Shown here one piece after another: positions 46,401-50,115 of a stretch of 64,000 bases of DNA. The DNA is taken from assembly GCF_037893015.1 (NCBI RefSeq), contig NC_133662.1:271367944-271431943 (forward strand), given 5' to 3'. The position numbers and the translations under genes are program-made. Every line of letters starts with the position of its first letter. Position 1 is the stretch's first letter. The notes under the pieces were generated by a model. The model had not been told where the DNA came from. It saw only the letters and a program-made list of their open reading frames with translations, and did not search any database. The DNA is from Macrotis lagotis. Taxonomy: Eukaryota; Chordata; Mammalia; Peramelemorphia; Peramelidae.

Positions 46401-48284
46401 CTTTTGGAAACAAGAAACCTATCCTCCCACTTGTGGCAGCCAAAAACAGACCAAACACGGAGATTAGTGAGTTAAAACAAGAGGCACTATCACAACAACA
46501 CCAGGTGAACATCCAGCAAAGACACAACAGCCCCATACCACATTCCTCAAAATGCTTCACCTTGGCCTCCAGGGCACTGGCTTCCCCTTCTGTGGAGTCA
46601 CCGCTTGTTCTGCTTTCCATGCTCTGTCCCAGGTCCAAAGGGAGCGTGGCGTCGGCGTCTGGGGTCGCTACCTCACACTTCTCCTCCTCCTCCTCCTTGA
46701 CAGACGCATGGACAGCCGCGCTCTTCCTCTTCGACGCCTTTTTCTTCGAACTCGTACAGTCGCCTTTTGTTTTTCTTTGTCGGAATTGAGCAAGCTGCAC
46801 AAGAAGGTTAAGAAATAGTAGAGACAGAGGTAAGTGAGAAAAACATAACAAGACCACAAAGTGAACACACCTGAGGATGAGGACATGGAGGATCTCGATG
46901 ACTGTCCATAAAAATACACTGGGACTCCCTGGCTACTGAGGCTCGTTCTGTCCCAAGGTATCACCCCTGACCAAAGGCATCACAACTGGCACAGCAGATT
47001 GTAGTCTGCACTAAAATGACATCTAAGTCTGCAATCTATTAGGGCCCTAACATCCTCAAAGAAATGAAGGGCCAGCTGACACAGTGGCCTGCTAGCCTCG
47101 GTCACTTGCAGGAAATTAAGTAGCAGCGAACGTCACCAAGGAACGGAAATAAAGCACAAGACAAATCTGTTCCTTTTACTCTCTTGCCCCCCACCCCGGC
47201 CCCCCCCAAAGCAGAAAATCTATAGAACTTCCTAGCTAGACTCTAAGATACAGGTACAGAAATAGCAAAAAATTAATTAAGCTAGGTCAAATTTCCTCTC
47301 TTCCTTTGAAGATGCTCTATTTTTCTGAACTATCCTTGCTCACAAAGCCCCAGGGACCTCCCCACAATGTCACCCATCACAACCCATCTCTCCTTAGTTC
47401 CTCTGGCTGAGATTCAATCAGTCTTTTCAATGACGCCTGTAGTTACTCAGAACTTTCCACTAACGTTTCAGACGCCCGAGAGCGCTTCAGTCACAAAAAC
47501 GTGGAGGTGACCCGCGGGGCCCCCGGGCCCCCGGGCTGCGAGGCCGCCACGGCCGGCGCCGGGCTCCTTCCGTGCCCGTGTGTGACTCGGGGGCACGCCT
47601 TTGTGCCACGGTCTGCACATGGGCCCGTTGGGCATCGGTCCCCGTGGGCCCAGGCACACGAGGGCCTCGGGGGTCTGCAGCCACAGCTGGCACGGCATGC
47701 CTGCTCCGGAGGAGGCGCTGTGCGGCTGTGGCACCACCCGCGGGGCAGGGCCTTCTCCCCGGGCCTCACTCCTTTCCCTCCCTTGGCCAGACCGGGCTGT
47801 GCCCGCTCGGGCGCCCCCCACGCCTGGCCGCCTCCTCGGTTTGGGGTGCCCGGGAGACACTTGCTTTGGGGGGTCCCGGGGCTGGGGGGCTGCCTGCTCC
47901 CTCCAGCCTCGGGGGCGGGCCTCAGTTTCCCCGCGTGTGCAGTGGGCGCCCCCCGCCCCGGCTTCCGGCGCGGGCTCCGGCACTTCCGGGCCCGCAGCCC
48001 GCGACGCCCGAGGCCGGGAGGCCCGGAGGCCCCGCGCAGGGCCCCGCCCCCTCCCCGCGCGGATTGGCCGGCGGGCCGGGGGCGGGGCCGAGGAAAGAGC
48101 GGCGGATTCAAGATGGCGGCGGCCGGGCGGGCGAGGCTTCCGGGCGGGCGCGGGCCCCGAGCCCCCGGCCGAGGCCTCCCCGGCCCGGCGCGCAGGGAGC
48201 CCGCGCGAAGGGCGGGCCCGGCCCTACCTTGGCCCGGCCGGCCTCCACCTTGCGCCGCCGCTCGTCCCGCTCGTCGCTCTCCAT
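2252..48284 (-). CDS. PCNT: PCNT (pericentrin), 5' part of gene, 22 coding exons, incomplete at 3' end
   Basis: Pericentrin is the large coiled-coil scaffold of the pericentriolar material; it recruits gamma-tubulin complexes and other factors to centrosomes and spindle poles. The N-terminus matches the pericentrin/AKAP9 signature (RRRKVEAGRAK, then LAQFRQRKTKGD), and later exons match human PCNT closely, for example MHTAQLELTQANL, ESELEQLRIYFE and LDSLESCYLSE. I joined 22 exons by GT/AG sites; phases agree throughout and give about 2,075 codons, mostly heptad-rich coiled coil. The gene continues past the left edge, so the C-terminal half with the PACT domain is absent here. Its start lies in a CpG island shared with C21orf58. 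AKAP9 itself is unlikely, because exons 9 to 19 follow PCNT and the neighbour is C21orf58. Exon joins are inferred, not checked against transcripts. Confidence 0.95.
2405..2800. other. Intron, nothing recognised
   Basis: I see no gene or repeat family in this stretch between exons 22 and 21. Confidence 0.5.
2803..2931 (-). CDS. PCNT: PCNT coding exon 21
   Basis: GTGTTCTTGCAG|GAAGAT to TTGAAG|GTAGTG; 43 codons, phase 0. The coiled coil reads EDARVASAQGEEARRHQELL, then LLKGQSQVLEQQVAQLK. Confidence 0.87.
3187..3318 (+). repeat. tRNA-derived SINE with internal gap
   Basis: Head GGTGGCTAGATGGCACC, B box GAGTTCAAATTC and A tail are present; about 20 bases of the head are missing. Confidence 0.85.
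3319..3689. other. Intron, nothing recognised
   Basis: No coding or repeat signature seen. Confidence 0.4.
3690..4920 (+). repeat. Long unclassified interspersed repeat, copy B
   Basis: Starts near CATGGAGCTCACAATCTAAT and runs through CATTGGAGTTTACTGAGTAG and CACTTTGATGAAGAGTAG. Order and wording parallel the copy at 174-1,470. A SINE at 3,863-3,973 is inserted in it. Confidence 0.6.
3863..3973 (+). repeat. tRNA-derived SINE, internally deleted
   Basis: Complete head and B box, then CAGACACTTAATCCCATTGC: about 45 bases of the tail domain are missing. A GCTGGGCA duplication flanks it. Confidence 0.92.
5128..5290 (+). repeat. tRNA-derived SINE
   Basis: Full length from GGGGGCAGCTAGGTGG to the A-rich tail; AATGAGTA flanks both sides. 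Confidence 0.93.
5291..5949. other. Intron, nothing recognised
   Basis: No gene or repeat family recognised. Confidence 0.4.
5967..6126 (-). repeat. tRNA-derived SINE with perfect target duplication
   Basis: Reverse-oriented full copy ending GCTGCCCC, flanked by AAGACCTTGTCTTTCTT at 5,950-5,966 and 6,127-6,143. Confidence 0.95.
6127..7060. other. Intron, nothing firmly recognised
   Basis: No exon-like or known repeat signature. Confidence 0.35.
7061..7300 (+). mobile_element. Possible 3' portion of an old LTR
   Basis: A polyadenylation-like context (TGTTTAATAAAAGAACCCTT) with flanking C/T-rich and TGTCA sequence is reminiscent of LTR R/U5. No boundaries or target duplication were identified. 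Confidence 0.25.
7537..7770 (-). CDS. PCNT: PCNT coding exon 20
   Basis: CCCTCTCCTAG|GAGGAC to CGAGAG|GTGAGC; 78 codons, phase 0. EDLEVALHNQRCLLEEENHK and MEEQHRKALQELKDIHVAEL are coiled coil. The ALHN...LLEE segment resembles mouse Pcnt at this point. Human PCNT is shorter here. Confidence 0.88.
7771..8979. other. PCNT intron 19, nothing recognised
   Basis: Contains a 12-base C run at about 8,371 but no identifiable repeat or exon. Confidence 0.45.
8980..9994 (-). CDS. PCNT: PCNT coding exon 19, with expanded tandem repeats
   Basis: A 1,015-nt exon from TTTATTTAG|GTTCTT (phase 2 in) to the perfect donor CACCAG|GTAAGT (phase 0 out). It begins FLEEQKETTQKFTERQDALF and, after the repeats, continues LSNLDSLESCYLSEIQTIQE, nearly identical to human PCNT. 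Between them lie six 30-residue coiled-coil repeats, so the exon is about 450 nt longer than I expect from the human protein. The frame is intact throughout. Confidence 0.95.
9304..9843 (-). repeat. Coding minisatellite: six 90-bp tandem units in PCNT exon 19
   Basis: Six units of exactly 90 bp each encode 30 residues of the pattern (A/T)ELQTQHREEMDALRTSL followed by Q-Q-H-Q-A-Q-L-D-A-R-V. The anchor CCAGCTGG recurs every 90 bases at 9,314, 9,404, 9,494, 9,584, 9,674 and 9,764. A diverged partial seventh unit follows (TDLQMQHTAEVSELEAKHL). The units at 9,304-9,393 and 9,484-9,573 appear identical, while their neighbours are more alike in alternation. There are no frameshifts or stops. Confidence 0.97.
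10447..10602 (-). repeat. MIR-type SINE fragment
   Basis: TTCTCACAACCACCCTTAGGAGG and CTGAGGAAACTGAGAC are the reversed MIR core. Confidence 0.65.
10610..12090. other. PCNT intron 18 stretch without recognised features
   Basis: Only simple runs (G at 11,141 and 11,321; A at 10,697). Open frames here show no protein similarity. Confidence 0.4.
12095..12310 (+). repeat. Probable L2 LINE 3' fragment
   Basis: A C/T-rich text of the type CTTCAAATGGCACCTTCTCC...TGACCCTTC, common to L2 3' ends. Diverged. Confidence 0.4.
12313..12470 (+). repeat. Old SINE/MIR fragment
   Basis: GTGGTACAGTGGACAAAG head followed by CAGTTTCCTCATCTGTAAG core; the middle is lost. Confidence 0.6.
12640..13335 (+). repeat. 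L1 LINE 3' end, interrupted by a SINE
   Basis: TTCATAGCAGTTCTTTTTGTGG, GGAATGGCTGAACAAGTGATGG and AGAGCAGAACCAGGAGAAC are the standard marsupial L1 3' sequence. The SINE at 12,775 splits it. Confidence 0.8.
12775..12921 (+). repeat. tRNA-derived SINE inserted in L1
   Basis: Flanked by perfect AATCATGAGTGG copies at 12,763-12,774 and 12,922-12,933, showing insertion into the L1 fragment. Confidence 0.95.
13348..13504 (+). repeat. tRNA-derived SINE
   Basis: Full length; target duplication AAAAATATACTTGC at 13,334-13,347 and 13,505-13,518. Confidence 0.95.
13645..13866 (-). repeat. Mar1-type CORE-SINE
   Basis: Reads CCCATTTGGGGTTTTCTTGG, then the GGTCACACAGGTAG core and a reversed tRNA head, as in marsupial Mar1. 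Confidence 0.8.
13867..14640. other. Intron, nothing recognised
   Basis: No repeat or exon signature seen before exon 18. Confidence 0.4.
14643..15058 (-). CDS. PCNT: PCNT coding exon 18
   Basis: ACTTTTTGTAG|ATGAGA to GTGAG|GTTGGT (phase 2 out). MRHHLVEDHQKEIKKMREEI matches human VKHNLIEDHQKELNNAK; LRDQQAADIARLEQSLRQQE matches LQDQQAAQILDLERSL. A closer donor (CGA|GTGAGG) looks good but would break the frame into exon 19. The chosen end rebuilds VRFLEEQKE, as in human SRFLEERKE. Confidence 0.92.
15059..16110. other. PCNT intron 17, nothing recognised
   Basis: No known element or additional exon seen. Confidence 0.4.
16112..16350 (-). CDS. PCNT: PCNT coding exon 17
   Basis: GTTTCTTGTAG|AGATTA to GAGAAG|GTGAGT. 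The end, ENAELQEKLQHEICLKEEAE, matches human ENRNLYGKLQHETRLKDDLE. Confidence 0.91.
16868..17037 (+). repeat. tRNA-derived SINE
   Basis: Full-length older copy with a long A-rich, TAAAATAAAAT tail. Confidence 0.9.
17399..17582 (-). CDS. PCNT: PCNT coding exon 16
   Basis: GTCTTGTCTAG|GAGGGA to AAAAG|GTACTG (phase 1 out). LRLQLEEKHRDELEALKASL resembles human FQAELEESHRHQLEALES. Confidence 0.88.
17930..18030 (-). repeat. MIR/CORE-SINE fragment
   Basis: Core phrase CCCAGGGTCACACAGCAAATAA and a degraded reversed head. Confidence 0.55.
18262..18876 (+). repeat. L1 LINE 3' end
   Basis: GTTTGTGGTGGCAAAGAATTGG through GAACTGATGCTGAGC and AGCAGAACCAG to an A-rich end. Confidence 0.85.
18877..18944 (-). 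repeat. 5'-truncated tRNA-derived SINE in L1 tail
   Basis: Only the 3' half is present; perfect duplication ATAAATAAAATC at 18,865-18,876 and 18,945-18,956. Confidence 0.92.
19001..19166 (+). repeat. tRNA-derived SINE
   Basis: Full copy with a small duplication around the B box (GTTCAAACCCTGAGTTCAAA). Confidence 0.93.
19702..19789 (-). CDS. PCNT: PCNT coding exon 15
   Basis: CTCCTCTTGTAG|TTGGTC to CACAAG|GTGAGC. It begins SWSIGFVEEAAEVERKAHLE. Human PCNT is poorly conserved here, but both splice sites are strong and the phases (2 in, 0 out) fit. Confidence 0.83.
20045..20288 (-). CDS. PCNT: PCNT coding exon 14
   Basis: CCCCCATTCAG|AGTTCA to ATCAG|GTATGC (phase 2 out). NEHESELEQLRIYFEQKLRD matches human HESELEQLRIYFEKKLRD; the exon ends QEVREDSFLDSADI. 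Confidence 0.94.
20640..21300 (+). repeat. Probable L2 LINE 3' end
   Basis: CCAGCTCAAACCCCATCTTC, CAAGAGCAAAGACTGTCTTGG and GGTGCTTTATAAATGCTTGC are L2 3'-end phrases. A C run interrupts it at 21,081. Confidence 0.65.
21752..21863 (-). CDS. PCNT: PCNT coding exon 13
   Basis: CTTGCGTGCAG|CTGGAC to AATG|GTATGT (phase 1 out). LQASYEELQAQSREEIQQLW is nearly the human sequence LQASYEDLKAQSQEEIRRLW. Confidence 0.93.
22181..22305 (-). CDS. PCNT: PCNT coding exon 12
   Basis: TTCTCTTGCAG|CTGCTC to CAAGAG|GTGGGT. AALQSLQAQHQRALQDLRQE corresponds to human ALRNLESHHQAAIEKLREDL. Phase 1 in, phase 0 out. Confidence 0.9.
22583..22757 (-). CDS. PCNT: PCNT coding exon 11
   Basis: TTTTCTAG|ACACTC to GAAG|GTGGGG (phase 1 end). 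TLKGDWDSERGLCLRRLEEE matches human TLKEDWESEKDLCLENLRKE. Confidence 0.92.
22987..23042 (-). CDS. PCNT: PCNT coding exon 10
   Basis: A 56-nt exon, from ATATTTCAG|CTGACT (phase 1) to GAG|GTAGCC (phase 0). ADLEKKLDSEMEAHAQMLE matches human AELKEKLQSEMEKNAQ. Confidence 0.9.
23043..24262. other. PCNT intron 9, nothing recognised
   Basis: GC-moderate intron; C/T-rich run at 24,050-24,130. No exon or repeat identified. Confidence 0.4.
24263..24518 (-). CDS. PCNT: PCNT coding exon 9
   Basis: The acceptor is CTGTCCCCCTGTAG|ACGCTG and the donor CTAG|GTAGTG (phase 1). LEALRLSLSHMHTAQLELTQ is almost identical to human PCNT, which makes this one of the firmest anchors of the identification. It continues ETALVELREMLNDKRAQEVA. 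Confidence 0.95.
25448..25483 (+). repeat. (TAGA)n microsatellite
   Basis: About nine TAGA units, then TATAGATATATA. Confidence 0.9.
25781..25830 (+). repeat. CAGACA/CA-rich microsatellite
   Basis: Imperfect ACAGACACACAGACAT followed by a (CA)n run. Confidence 0.85.
26785..26949 (-). CDS. PCNT: PCNT coding exon 8 (end of AKAP9-like block)
   Basis: Fifty-five codons in phase 0, from TTCTCTTTGAG|ATACAT to CAA|GTAAGG. The coiled coil IHERERDREIAELICKHQDE...LKQLREELESKH is similar in pattern to AKAP9 sequence before its large central exon. Confidence 0.85.
27188..27323 (+). repeat. 136-bp direct repeat, copy 1
   Basis: Matches 28,380-28,515 over 136 bases with two differences and no gaps. The translation AKILSNMLQKHKKSLVM recalls the L1 ORF2 reverse transcriptase region, so the unit may be L1-derived. 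Confidence 0.9.
28205..28820 (-). repeat. L1 LINE fragment, antisense, interrupted
   Basis: ACAAATTGCTTTCCAAACAG, and after the insert TATTAGAGATCTGGAACATT and CAGTGACTTTTGGATATAC, are reversed L1 phrases. Confidence 0.6.
28380..28515 (+). repeat. 136-bp direct repeat, copy 2
   Basis: Second copy, exactly 1,192 bases from the first. It sits inside an antisense L1 fragment, which resumes on both sides. Confidence 0.9.
28825..29060 (+). repeat. L1 LINE 3' fragment
   Basis: TAGATGCCCATTGACTGAGG and AATGGCCAAATC, the diverged sense L1 3' phrase. Confidence 0.5.
29251..29404 (+). repeat. tRNA-derived SINE
   Basis: Full copy flanked by GGATATCTAGG on both sides. Confidence 0.94.
29465..29613 (+). 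repeat. tRNA-derived SINE, older
   Basis: GGGCAGCTAGGCATGCAG head, AATTCAAATCTGG B box, A-rich end. Confidence 0.9.
29844..29939 (-). CDS. PCNT: PCNT coding exon 7
   Basis: Thirty-two codons in phase 0, between CCATCTTCTTTCTAG|GTGGAG and AAGAAG|GTACTC. The peptide is charged coiled coil (VEEISEQIKEKLDKQQQKW...). Confidence 0.82.
30032..31719 (-). CDS. PCNT: PCNT coding exon 6, giant exon
   Basis: A single open exon of 1,688 nt (about 562 codons) runs from the acceptor CTTTCTTTTGCAG|AAAAGC (phase 1) to the donor GAG|GTAGGC (phase 0). The first two thirds are acidic, serine-rich and not obviously coiled coil, and carry two copies of a GD/ELMEKY motif. The last third, from LLQEVERLKAEITIKEKLL on, is coiled coil and ends in QMNQLRHQHEVERAQLRQEH, resembling AKAP9. 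Its length and openness argue for real coding sequence. I recall no such exon in human or mouse PCNT. Upstream coding-like sequence carries a stop and is listed separately. Confidence 0.85.
31720..31870 (-). other. Coding-like 5' extension of PCNT exon 6 with an in-frame TAG
   Basis: Upstream of the exon 6 acceptor the same frame stays coil-like (MPERQMAAFQKEREETE, then stop, then KQKDVLVDLKRKLSFAEKH) back to a TAA at 31,871-31,873. The TAG is at 31,769-31,771. Either the exon was once longer and its 5' part has decayed, or the stop is a sequencing error or variant. The internal acceptor avoids the stop. Confidence 0.5.
32061..32310 (-). CDS. PCNT: PCNT coding exon 5 (AKAP9-like)
   Basis: The acceptor has a long T tract (TTTTTTTTAAG|AATATC). 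The exon encodes a coiled coil including EAKEGTISDLQDQL and VKDSEIRELK, similar in pattern to the AKAP9 segment EKETIIEELNTKI...NQEIKNMK. I place the donor at GAAG|GTTTGT, which leaves phase 1 and matches the next acceptor. Weaker upstream GT sites exist, so the last dozen codons are uncertain. Confidence 0.72.
32311..33765. other. PCNT intron 4, 3' part, nothing recognised
   Basis: I looked for an exon matching the AKAP9 segment between exons 4 and 5 and did not find one. Confidence 0.4.
33770..33880 (-). repeat. MIR fragment
   Basis: CATCTCACTGAATCTTCACA and ATTGAGGAAACTGAGGCAGA. Confidence 0.75.
33881..35015 (+). repeat. Mixed sequence ending in a probable L2 3' end
   Basis: The last 380 bases (GTGAAAGCCAGTC... 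CTTGAAGGGAGAGATGG... CCTAGTAAGCATTTAACA) have the L2 3'-end pattern. The earlier part is unclassified. Confidence 0.45.
35018..35175 (+). repeat. Old tRNA-derived SINE
   Basis: Diverged copy: GGCAGCCAAGTGGTCTGGCAG, AATTTCAAATCCAGCC, A tail. Confidence 0.7.
35271..35287 (+). repeat. G homopolymer run
   Basis: CTGGG then an unbroken G tract of about 14 bases before TGTGG. Confidence 0.9.
36240..36413 (+). repeat. Unclassified dispersed repeat (copy 1 of 4)
   Basis: Shares ATCAGGGAGGTGATG, AAATTGGATTGGAG, TAAGTCACC and TCTCCTCCAGAGCCATCT with 40,775, 42,945 and (reversed) 52,153. Confidence 0.65.
36414..36514 (-). repeat. SINE fragment
   Basis: GGACTTGCCCAAGGTCACAC to CCTAGCTGCCC, reversed. 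Confidence 0.75.
36834..36971 (-). repeat. tRNA-derived SINE
   Basis: Reversed copy, CAAGGCAGTGTGGTTAAGTG to CACTAGCTGCCCC. Confidence 0.9.
37738..37887 (-). CDS. PCNT: PCNT coding exon 4 (AKAP9-like)
   Basis: Fifty codons in phase 0, from the acceptor TTGGTAG|GAATTA to the donor CAAGAG|GTAATT. ELETAVQERNKIIVQLTSNL aligns residue by residue with the AKAP9 stretch around QRDGIITQLTANLQQ. The pyrimidine tract before the acceptor is weak, but the protein similarity is convincing. Confidence 0.82.
37888..39065. other. PCNT intron 3 stretch, nothing recognised
   Basis: Several open frames on both strands but none coil-like or similar to a known protein. Confidence 0.4.
39066..39280 (+). repeat. 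L2 LINE 3' end
   Basis: CTCTCCAAGGCATTCCTGAT, CTTCCTGGAGAGCAGCCTTG and TAGATGCTTATTAAGTGCTT. Confidence 0.7.
39620..40735 (-). pseudogene. Degraded non-LTR LINE reverse transcriptase, C-terminal part
   Basis: The minus strand encodes RT palm remnants (MMSSAMLSNTFSDEDEHGL, GGKFFNLKRLQAKIKV) and then the typical post-RT block (LLPSLLHACETWTVYQHHAR, LCVGHVRMPE, RLFYGELPQGKCSLGGQKK). Frames are broken and most of the element is absent. The clade is uncertain (not L1). It is inside PCNT intron 3. Confidence 0.85.
40721..40757. repeat. 13-bp inverted repeat at LINE fragment edge
   Basis: GTTTTACTCCATT and AATGGAGTAAAAC with an 11-base loop. The plus side spells an RT-like NGVKQG, suggesting a folded or inverted LINE 5' end. 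Confidence 0.7.
40775..40912 (+). repeat. Unclassified dispersed repeat (copy 2 of 4)
   Basis: CCATGACATCAGGGAAGTGATG, ATGAATTAGATCTGAG and CTAAGTCACCAGGCTCAC. Confidence 0.65.
40955..41135 (+). pseudogene. LINE (CR1/L3-like) fragment
   Basis: The plus strand reads KDPDKLECVQRKPTRQEW, recalling the CR1-family signature DKLECVQRRATR. Degraded. Confidence 0.5.
41136..42453. other. Intron, nothing recognised
   Basis: No exon or classified repeat seen. Confidence 0.4.
42454..42602 (+). repeat. tRNA-derived SINE
   Basis: GGGGGCAGCTAGGTAGCGCAG head, B box GAGTTCAAATCC, tail running into (AT)n. Confidence 0.93.
42764..42927 (-). repeat. tRNA-derived SINE
   Basis: Reversed full copy ending TGCGCCACCTAGCCACCCC. 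Confidence 0.94.
42945..43160 (+). repeat. Unclassified dispersed repeat (copy 3 of 4)
   Basis: GCAAGTGAATTGGATTGGAG, TAAGTCACCAGCCTCA and CTCCTCAGGAGACCCCTGGG. Confidence 0.65.
43161..43985. other. Intron, mostly unrecognised
   Basis: A short piece at 43,775-43,880 resembles the start of the unclassified repeat at 174 (TTAAGTCCTGGGGGCAGAAC). Confidence 0.35.
43990..44166 (-). CDS. PCNT: PCNT coding exon 3 (AKAP9-like segment begins)
   Basis: The acceptor is TTTGTCTGTACAG|GACAGC and the donor CTGCAGCAG|GTAGGA; 59 codons, phase 0 at both ends. The segment IKMLEEKLAGKQEDMDLLIQ resembles the AKAP9 N-terminal coiled coil (ESELAGKQHEIEELNRE, from memory). I recall no counterpart in human PCNT. 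Confidence 0.82.
44562..44724 (+). repeat. tRNA-derived SINE
   Basis: Full copy; AATAAACCAAAT flanks both sides. Confidence 0.94.
44726..46560. other. PCNT intron 2, nothing recognised
   Basis: Only a short TCC run at 46,057. No exon-like or repeat signature. Confidence 0.4.
46561..46794 (-). CDS. PCNT: PCNT coding exon 2
   Basis: The acceptor is TGTGCAG|CTTGCTC and the exon opens with LAQFRQRKTKGDCTSSKKK, the conserved second exon of pericentrin. It encodes 78 residues: a basic lysine-rich segment, then an acidic run (KEEEEEKCEV). I end it at GCCAAG|GTGAAG, because this phase-0 end fits the next exon. A second donor at 46,538 (GTG|GTATGG, phase 1) would not fit. Confidence 0.9.
46795..47469. 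other. PCNT intron 1 outside the CpG island, nothing recognised
   Basis: AT-richer than the island; one C run near 47,190. Confidence 0.4.
48061..48120 (+). promoter_or_regulatory. ATTGG, GC box and YY1-type motif cluster in PCNT intron 1
   Basis: GGATTGGCCG, then GGGGCGGGGC, then AAGATGGCGGC lie within 60 bases. The last is the classic YY1 initiator-type motif, usually at or just after a start site on its own strand. It is just downstream of PCNT exon 1 and points toward C21orf58. Confidence 0.45.
48228..48284 (-). CDS. PCNT: PCNT coding exon 1 (start codon)
   Basis: The exon encodes 19 residues, MESDERDERRRKVEAGRAK, and ends in phase 0 at the donor AAG|GTAGGG. The ATG sits in a strong context (GCCATGG). 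Charged residues followed by RRRKVEAGRAK are the conserved beginning of pericentrin, and AKAP9 starts similarly. It lies inside the CpG island with a GGC-repeat 5' leader just upstream. Confidence 0.93.
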
Positions 48285-48325
48285 GGCCCGGCCGGGACGC
48301 GCGCGGGGCTCCGGCCCAGGAGCGC

Positions 48326-48327
<2 letters not shown>

Positions 48328-48357
<30 letters not shown>
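48328..48357 (-). repeat. (GGC)10 trinucleotide repeat in PCNT 5' leader
   Basis: Ten uninterrupted GCC units on the plus strand (GGC on the PCNT strand) end 44 bases upstream of the PCNT start codon, almost certainly in the 5' UTR or at the transcription start. Confidence 0.9.
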
Positions 48358-48513
48358 CTGCCCCCTCCGGCCCCGCCCCCGTAACTGCCCGGGAGCCAGC
48401 GGGCGGGGCGCGGCGTGGGCCCTCCCCGCCGCGTCCCGCCCCCGGGCGGCGGCGTGCTCCCCTGAGCGACGCCTCGGCCGGCCAACCGGAGCACGGCGCC
48501 CGCCTCCACCCTG

Positions 48514-48518
48514 CCAAT
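48514..48518 (+). promoter_or_regulatory. CCAAT box
   Basis: CTGCCAATCACGG, 230 bases upstream of the PCNT ATG in the CpG island. It resembles NF-Y sites typical of TATA-less bidirectional promoters. Confidence 0.5.
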
Positions 48519-48724
48519 CACGGGCTCCGAGAGCCCCACCCCATCCGGCCAAGCGCGCGGAGGGAGCCCTGATGGACAGGCTCCTCCGCCTCTCTCCTCC
48601 CTTTTGTCCGCCAGGCGCCGCCCCCTCCAAAAGCATCGGCCAAGGAGCTCCGGGCGTCCGCCCAGCCCCGCTCTCTGTGTGGCCCATTTCAAAGGGCCCG
48701 CCTTGCGCCGCCGGGCCGCGTCGG

Positions 48725-48729
48725 CCAAT
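48725..48729 (+). promoter_or_regulatory. CCAAT box
   Basis: GGCCAATCAGAAGCG is a near-perfect NF-Y site, 440 bases upstream of the PCNT ATG and oriented toward C21orf58. Confidence 0.55.
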
Positions 48730-49382
48730 CAGAAGCGCGGGCGGGAAAAGGCCGGAGGCGGCGGCCCGGACTTGGGGCCCCGGCGGGGCGGCGCCTCCGA
48801 AGCCCGGGAACCCCGGCCTGAGGGGCGGCCCCCGCCGGGGGGCTCGGCCTGCTCCAAGGTGGCCCCCCACCAGCGCCGGGGGAGGCCCCGCGTGACGCCC
48901 TTCCCCCGAGGCCGCGCCCTCACGCGCTCCTGCGGCTCGGGTGAACATTTCGTTCCGATATCTGAGGAAGATGCCGGCCCGACTTGCCGGCTCCCCCTCG
49001 TTTTACAGGTTAGGAAACCGAGTCAGGCGAGGGCCCGGGCGCCTGCGGCTGGCGCGTGGCTGCGGCAGGATTGGAACTCGCCTCTCCCCGGCTCCGGGCC
49101 AGGAGACCCACTGTGCCACCACCCGGTTGCCCGGAGGAAGATGCGGGCTCAGAGCCCAGCCTTTCCTCTGGGCGTTCCGAGTGACCCCGGCCCGGCCCAC
49201 CACGAGCCGCACGGGGCCTGGCGGCTCCGCCCTGGCCTTCCCTGCCCGGGAGCCGCTCCTTGCCCAGCCCTGCCCTGCCCTCAACCTGTGCCACCCGGGC
49301 CTGCCGCTGGCGGGGGGGCTTCTCTTTGTTCCCAACATTTAGATGCCCAGCATCAGGCCTTAGCCAAAGGCTGTATGCCTGC

Positions 49383-49391
49383 CAGGTAAGT
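49383..49391 (+). other. C21orf58: Consensus donor CAG|GTAAGT, candidate end of C21orf58 non-coding exon 1
   Basis: A perfect donor lies at the downstream edge of the CpG island on the strand of C21orf58. The coding exon at 60,781 begins with a 3' splice site, so an upstream non-coding exon must exist. This donor is a natural partner, which would make an 11.4-kb first intron. This is inference only. Confidence 0.35.
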
Positions 49392-49867
49392 CCCCGAGGC
49401 AGTGCGTGGCAGACAAGATGAATCTGGTTCACCTGGCTCTCCCTTCCAAAGTGTTGAGGAGACCCTGCCCTGGGATAAGTGAATCACTGTGCCTTGGCTC
49501 GGAGGCTGGATATCCTGGGCGGGGTTGACCCCCTCCCCATGGTTCTAGATGAGGCCGGTAAGATCATGCGTGAAATCTGGCAACACCTGAAGTCAACCTG
49601 CCGGAGACTTGTGACTGTGGGGAGGGGGACGCAATCTTGCTGTTTACTCCCCAAACTGCTTCAGAACACTCCCATGGACAGTCCTGCCCCTGGGCAGTGC
49701 AAGAGGTGCTTGGTGCTACCTGGCCAGGAAACAAATCATCCCACCCGTACTTTTCCAGGCTGACTTTCTGCCTATAAAAGCTATCTTATATTTTCTAACA
49801 TCCCTGAAAGACATACTTGTGTCTCTCCTTAAGCAGATCGAGGCTATCTCACATAACTTTTTTTTAT
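49392..49867. other. Intergenic or C21orf58 intron 1, nothing recognised
   Basis: No exon-like pattern beyond the consensus donor at 49,385. Confidence 0.4.
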
Positions 49868-50115
49868 GTTGGAAAATAAAATATTTTTTTAAAAGAAAGA
49901 TTTTATTTATTTTGAGTTTTACAATTTTTCCCCCATTCTTGCTTCCCTCTCCCCACCCCCCCACAGAAGGCACTCTGTTAGTGTTTACATTGGTTCCATG
50001 TTTTACATTGATCTCAGTTGAATGTAATGACAGAGAAATCATATCCCTAAGGAAGAAATATAAAGTATACGTCACATACTCTTACCAGTCAGAAATCCTC
50101 CCCATACCATAGATG
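49868..50115 (-). repeat. L1 LINE 3' end, reversed
   Basis: TTTTACAATTTTTCCCCCAT and CATTGGTTCCATGTTTTACA are the reverse of the L1 tail seen at 18,740-18,860. Confidence 0.8.

Larger units (their letters stand above)
47470..49330. promoter_or_regulatory. CpG island, likely bidirectional PCNT / C21orf58 promoter
   Basis: Base composition changes abruptly to GC- and CpG-rich over about 1.9 kb, with many GGGCGG/CCGCCC boxes and no TATA box. It contains PCNT exon 1. The long open frames across it on both strands are a by-product of low stop-codon frequency. Confidence 0.9.

Noticed and set aside
46538..46560. Alternative downstream donor for PCNT exon 2 (GTG|GTATGG), adding HFEECGM, which looks like the human HPPEQCGM repeat
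   Set aside because: It leaves phase 1, while exon 3 starts in phase 0. The donor at 46,561 fits, though both could be used in alternative forms.
47468..49389. Long open frames (up to 485 codons) on both strands across the CpG island
   Set aside because: They overlap in several frames, are rich in Gly/Ala/Pro/Arg, and follow from the high GC content. Only the 19-codon PCNT exon 1 within them is supported.
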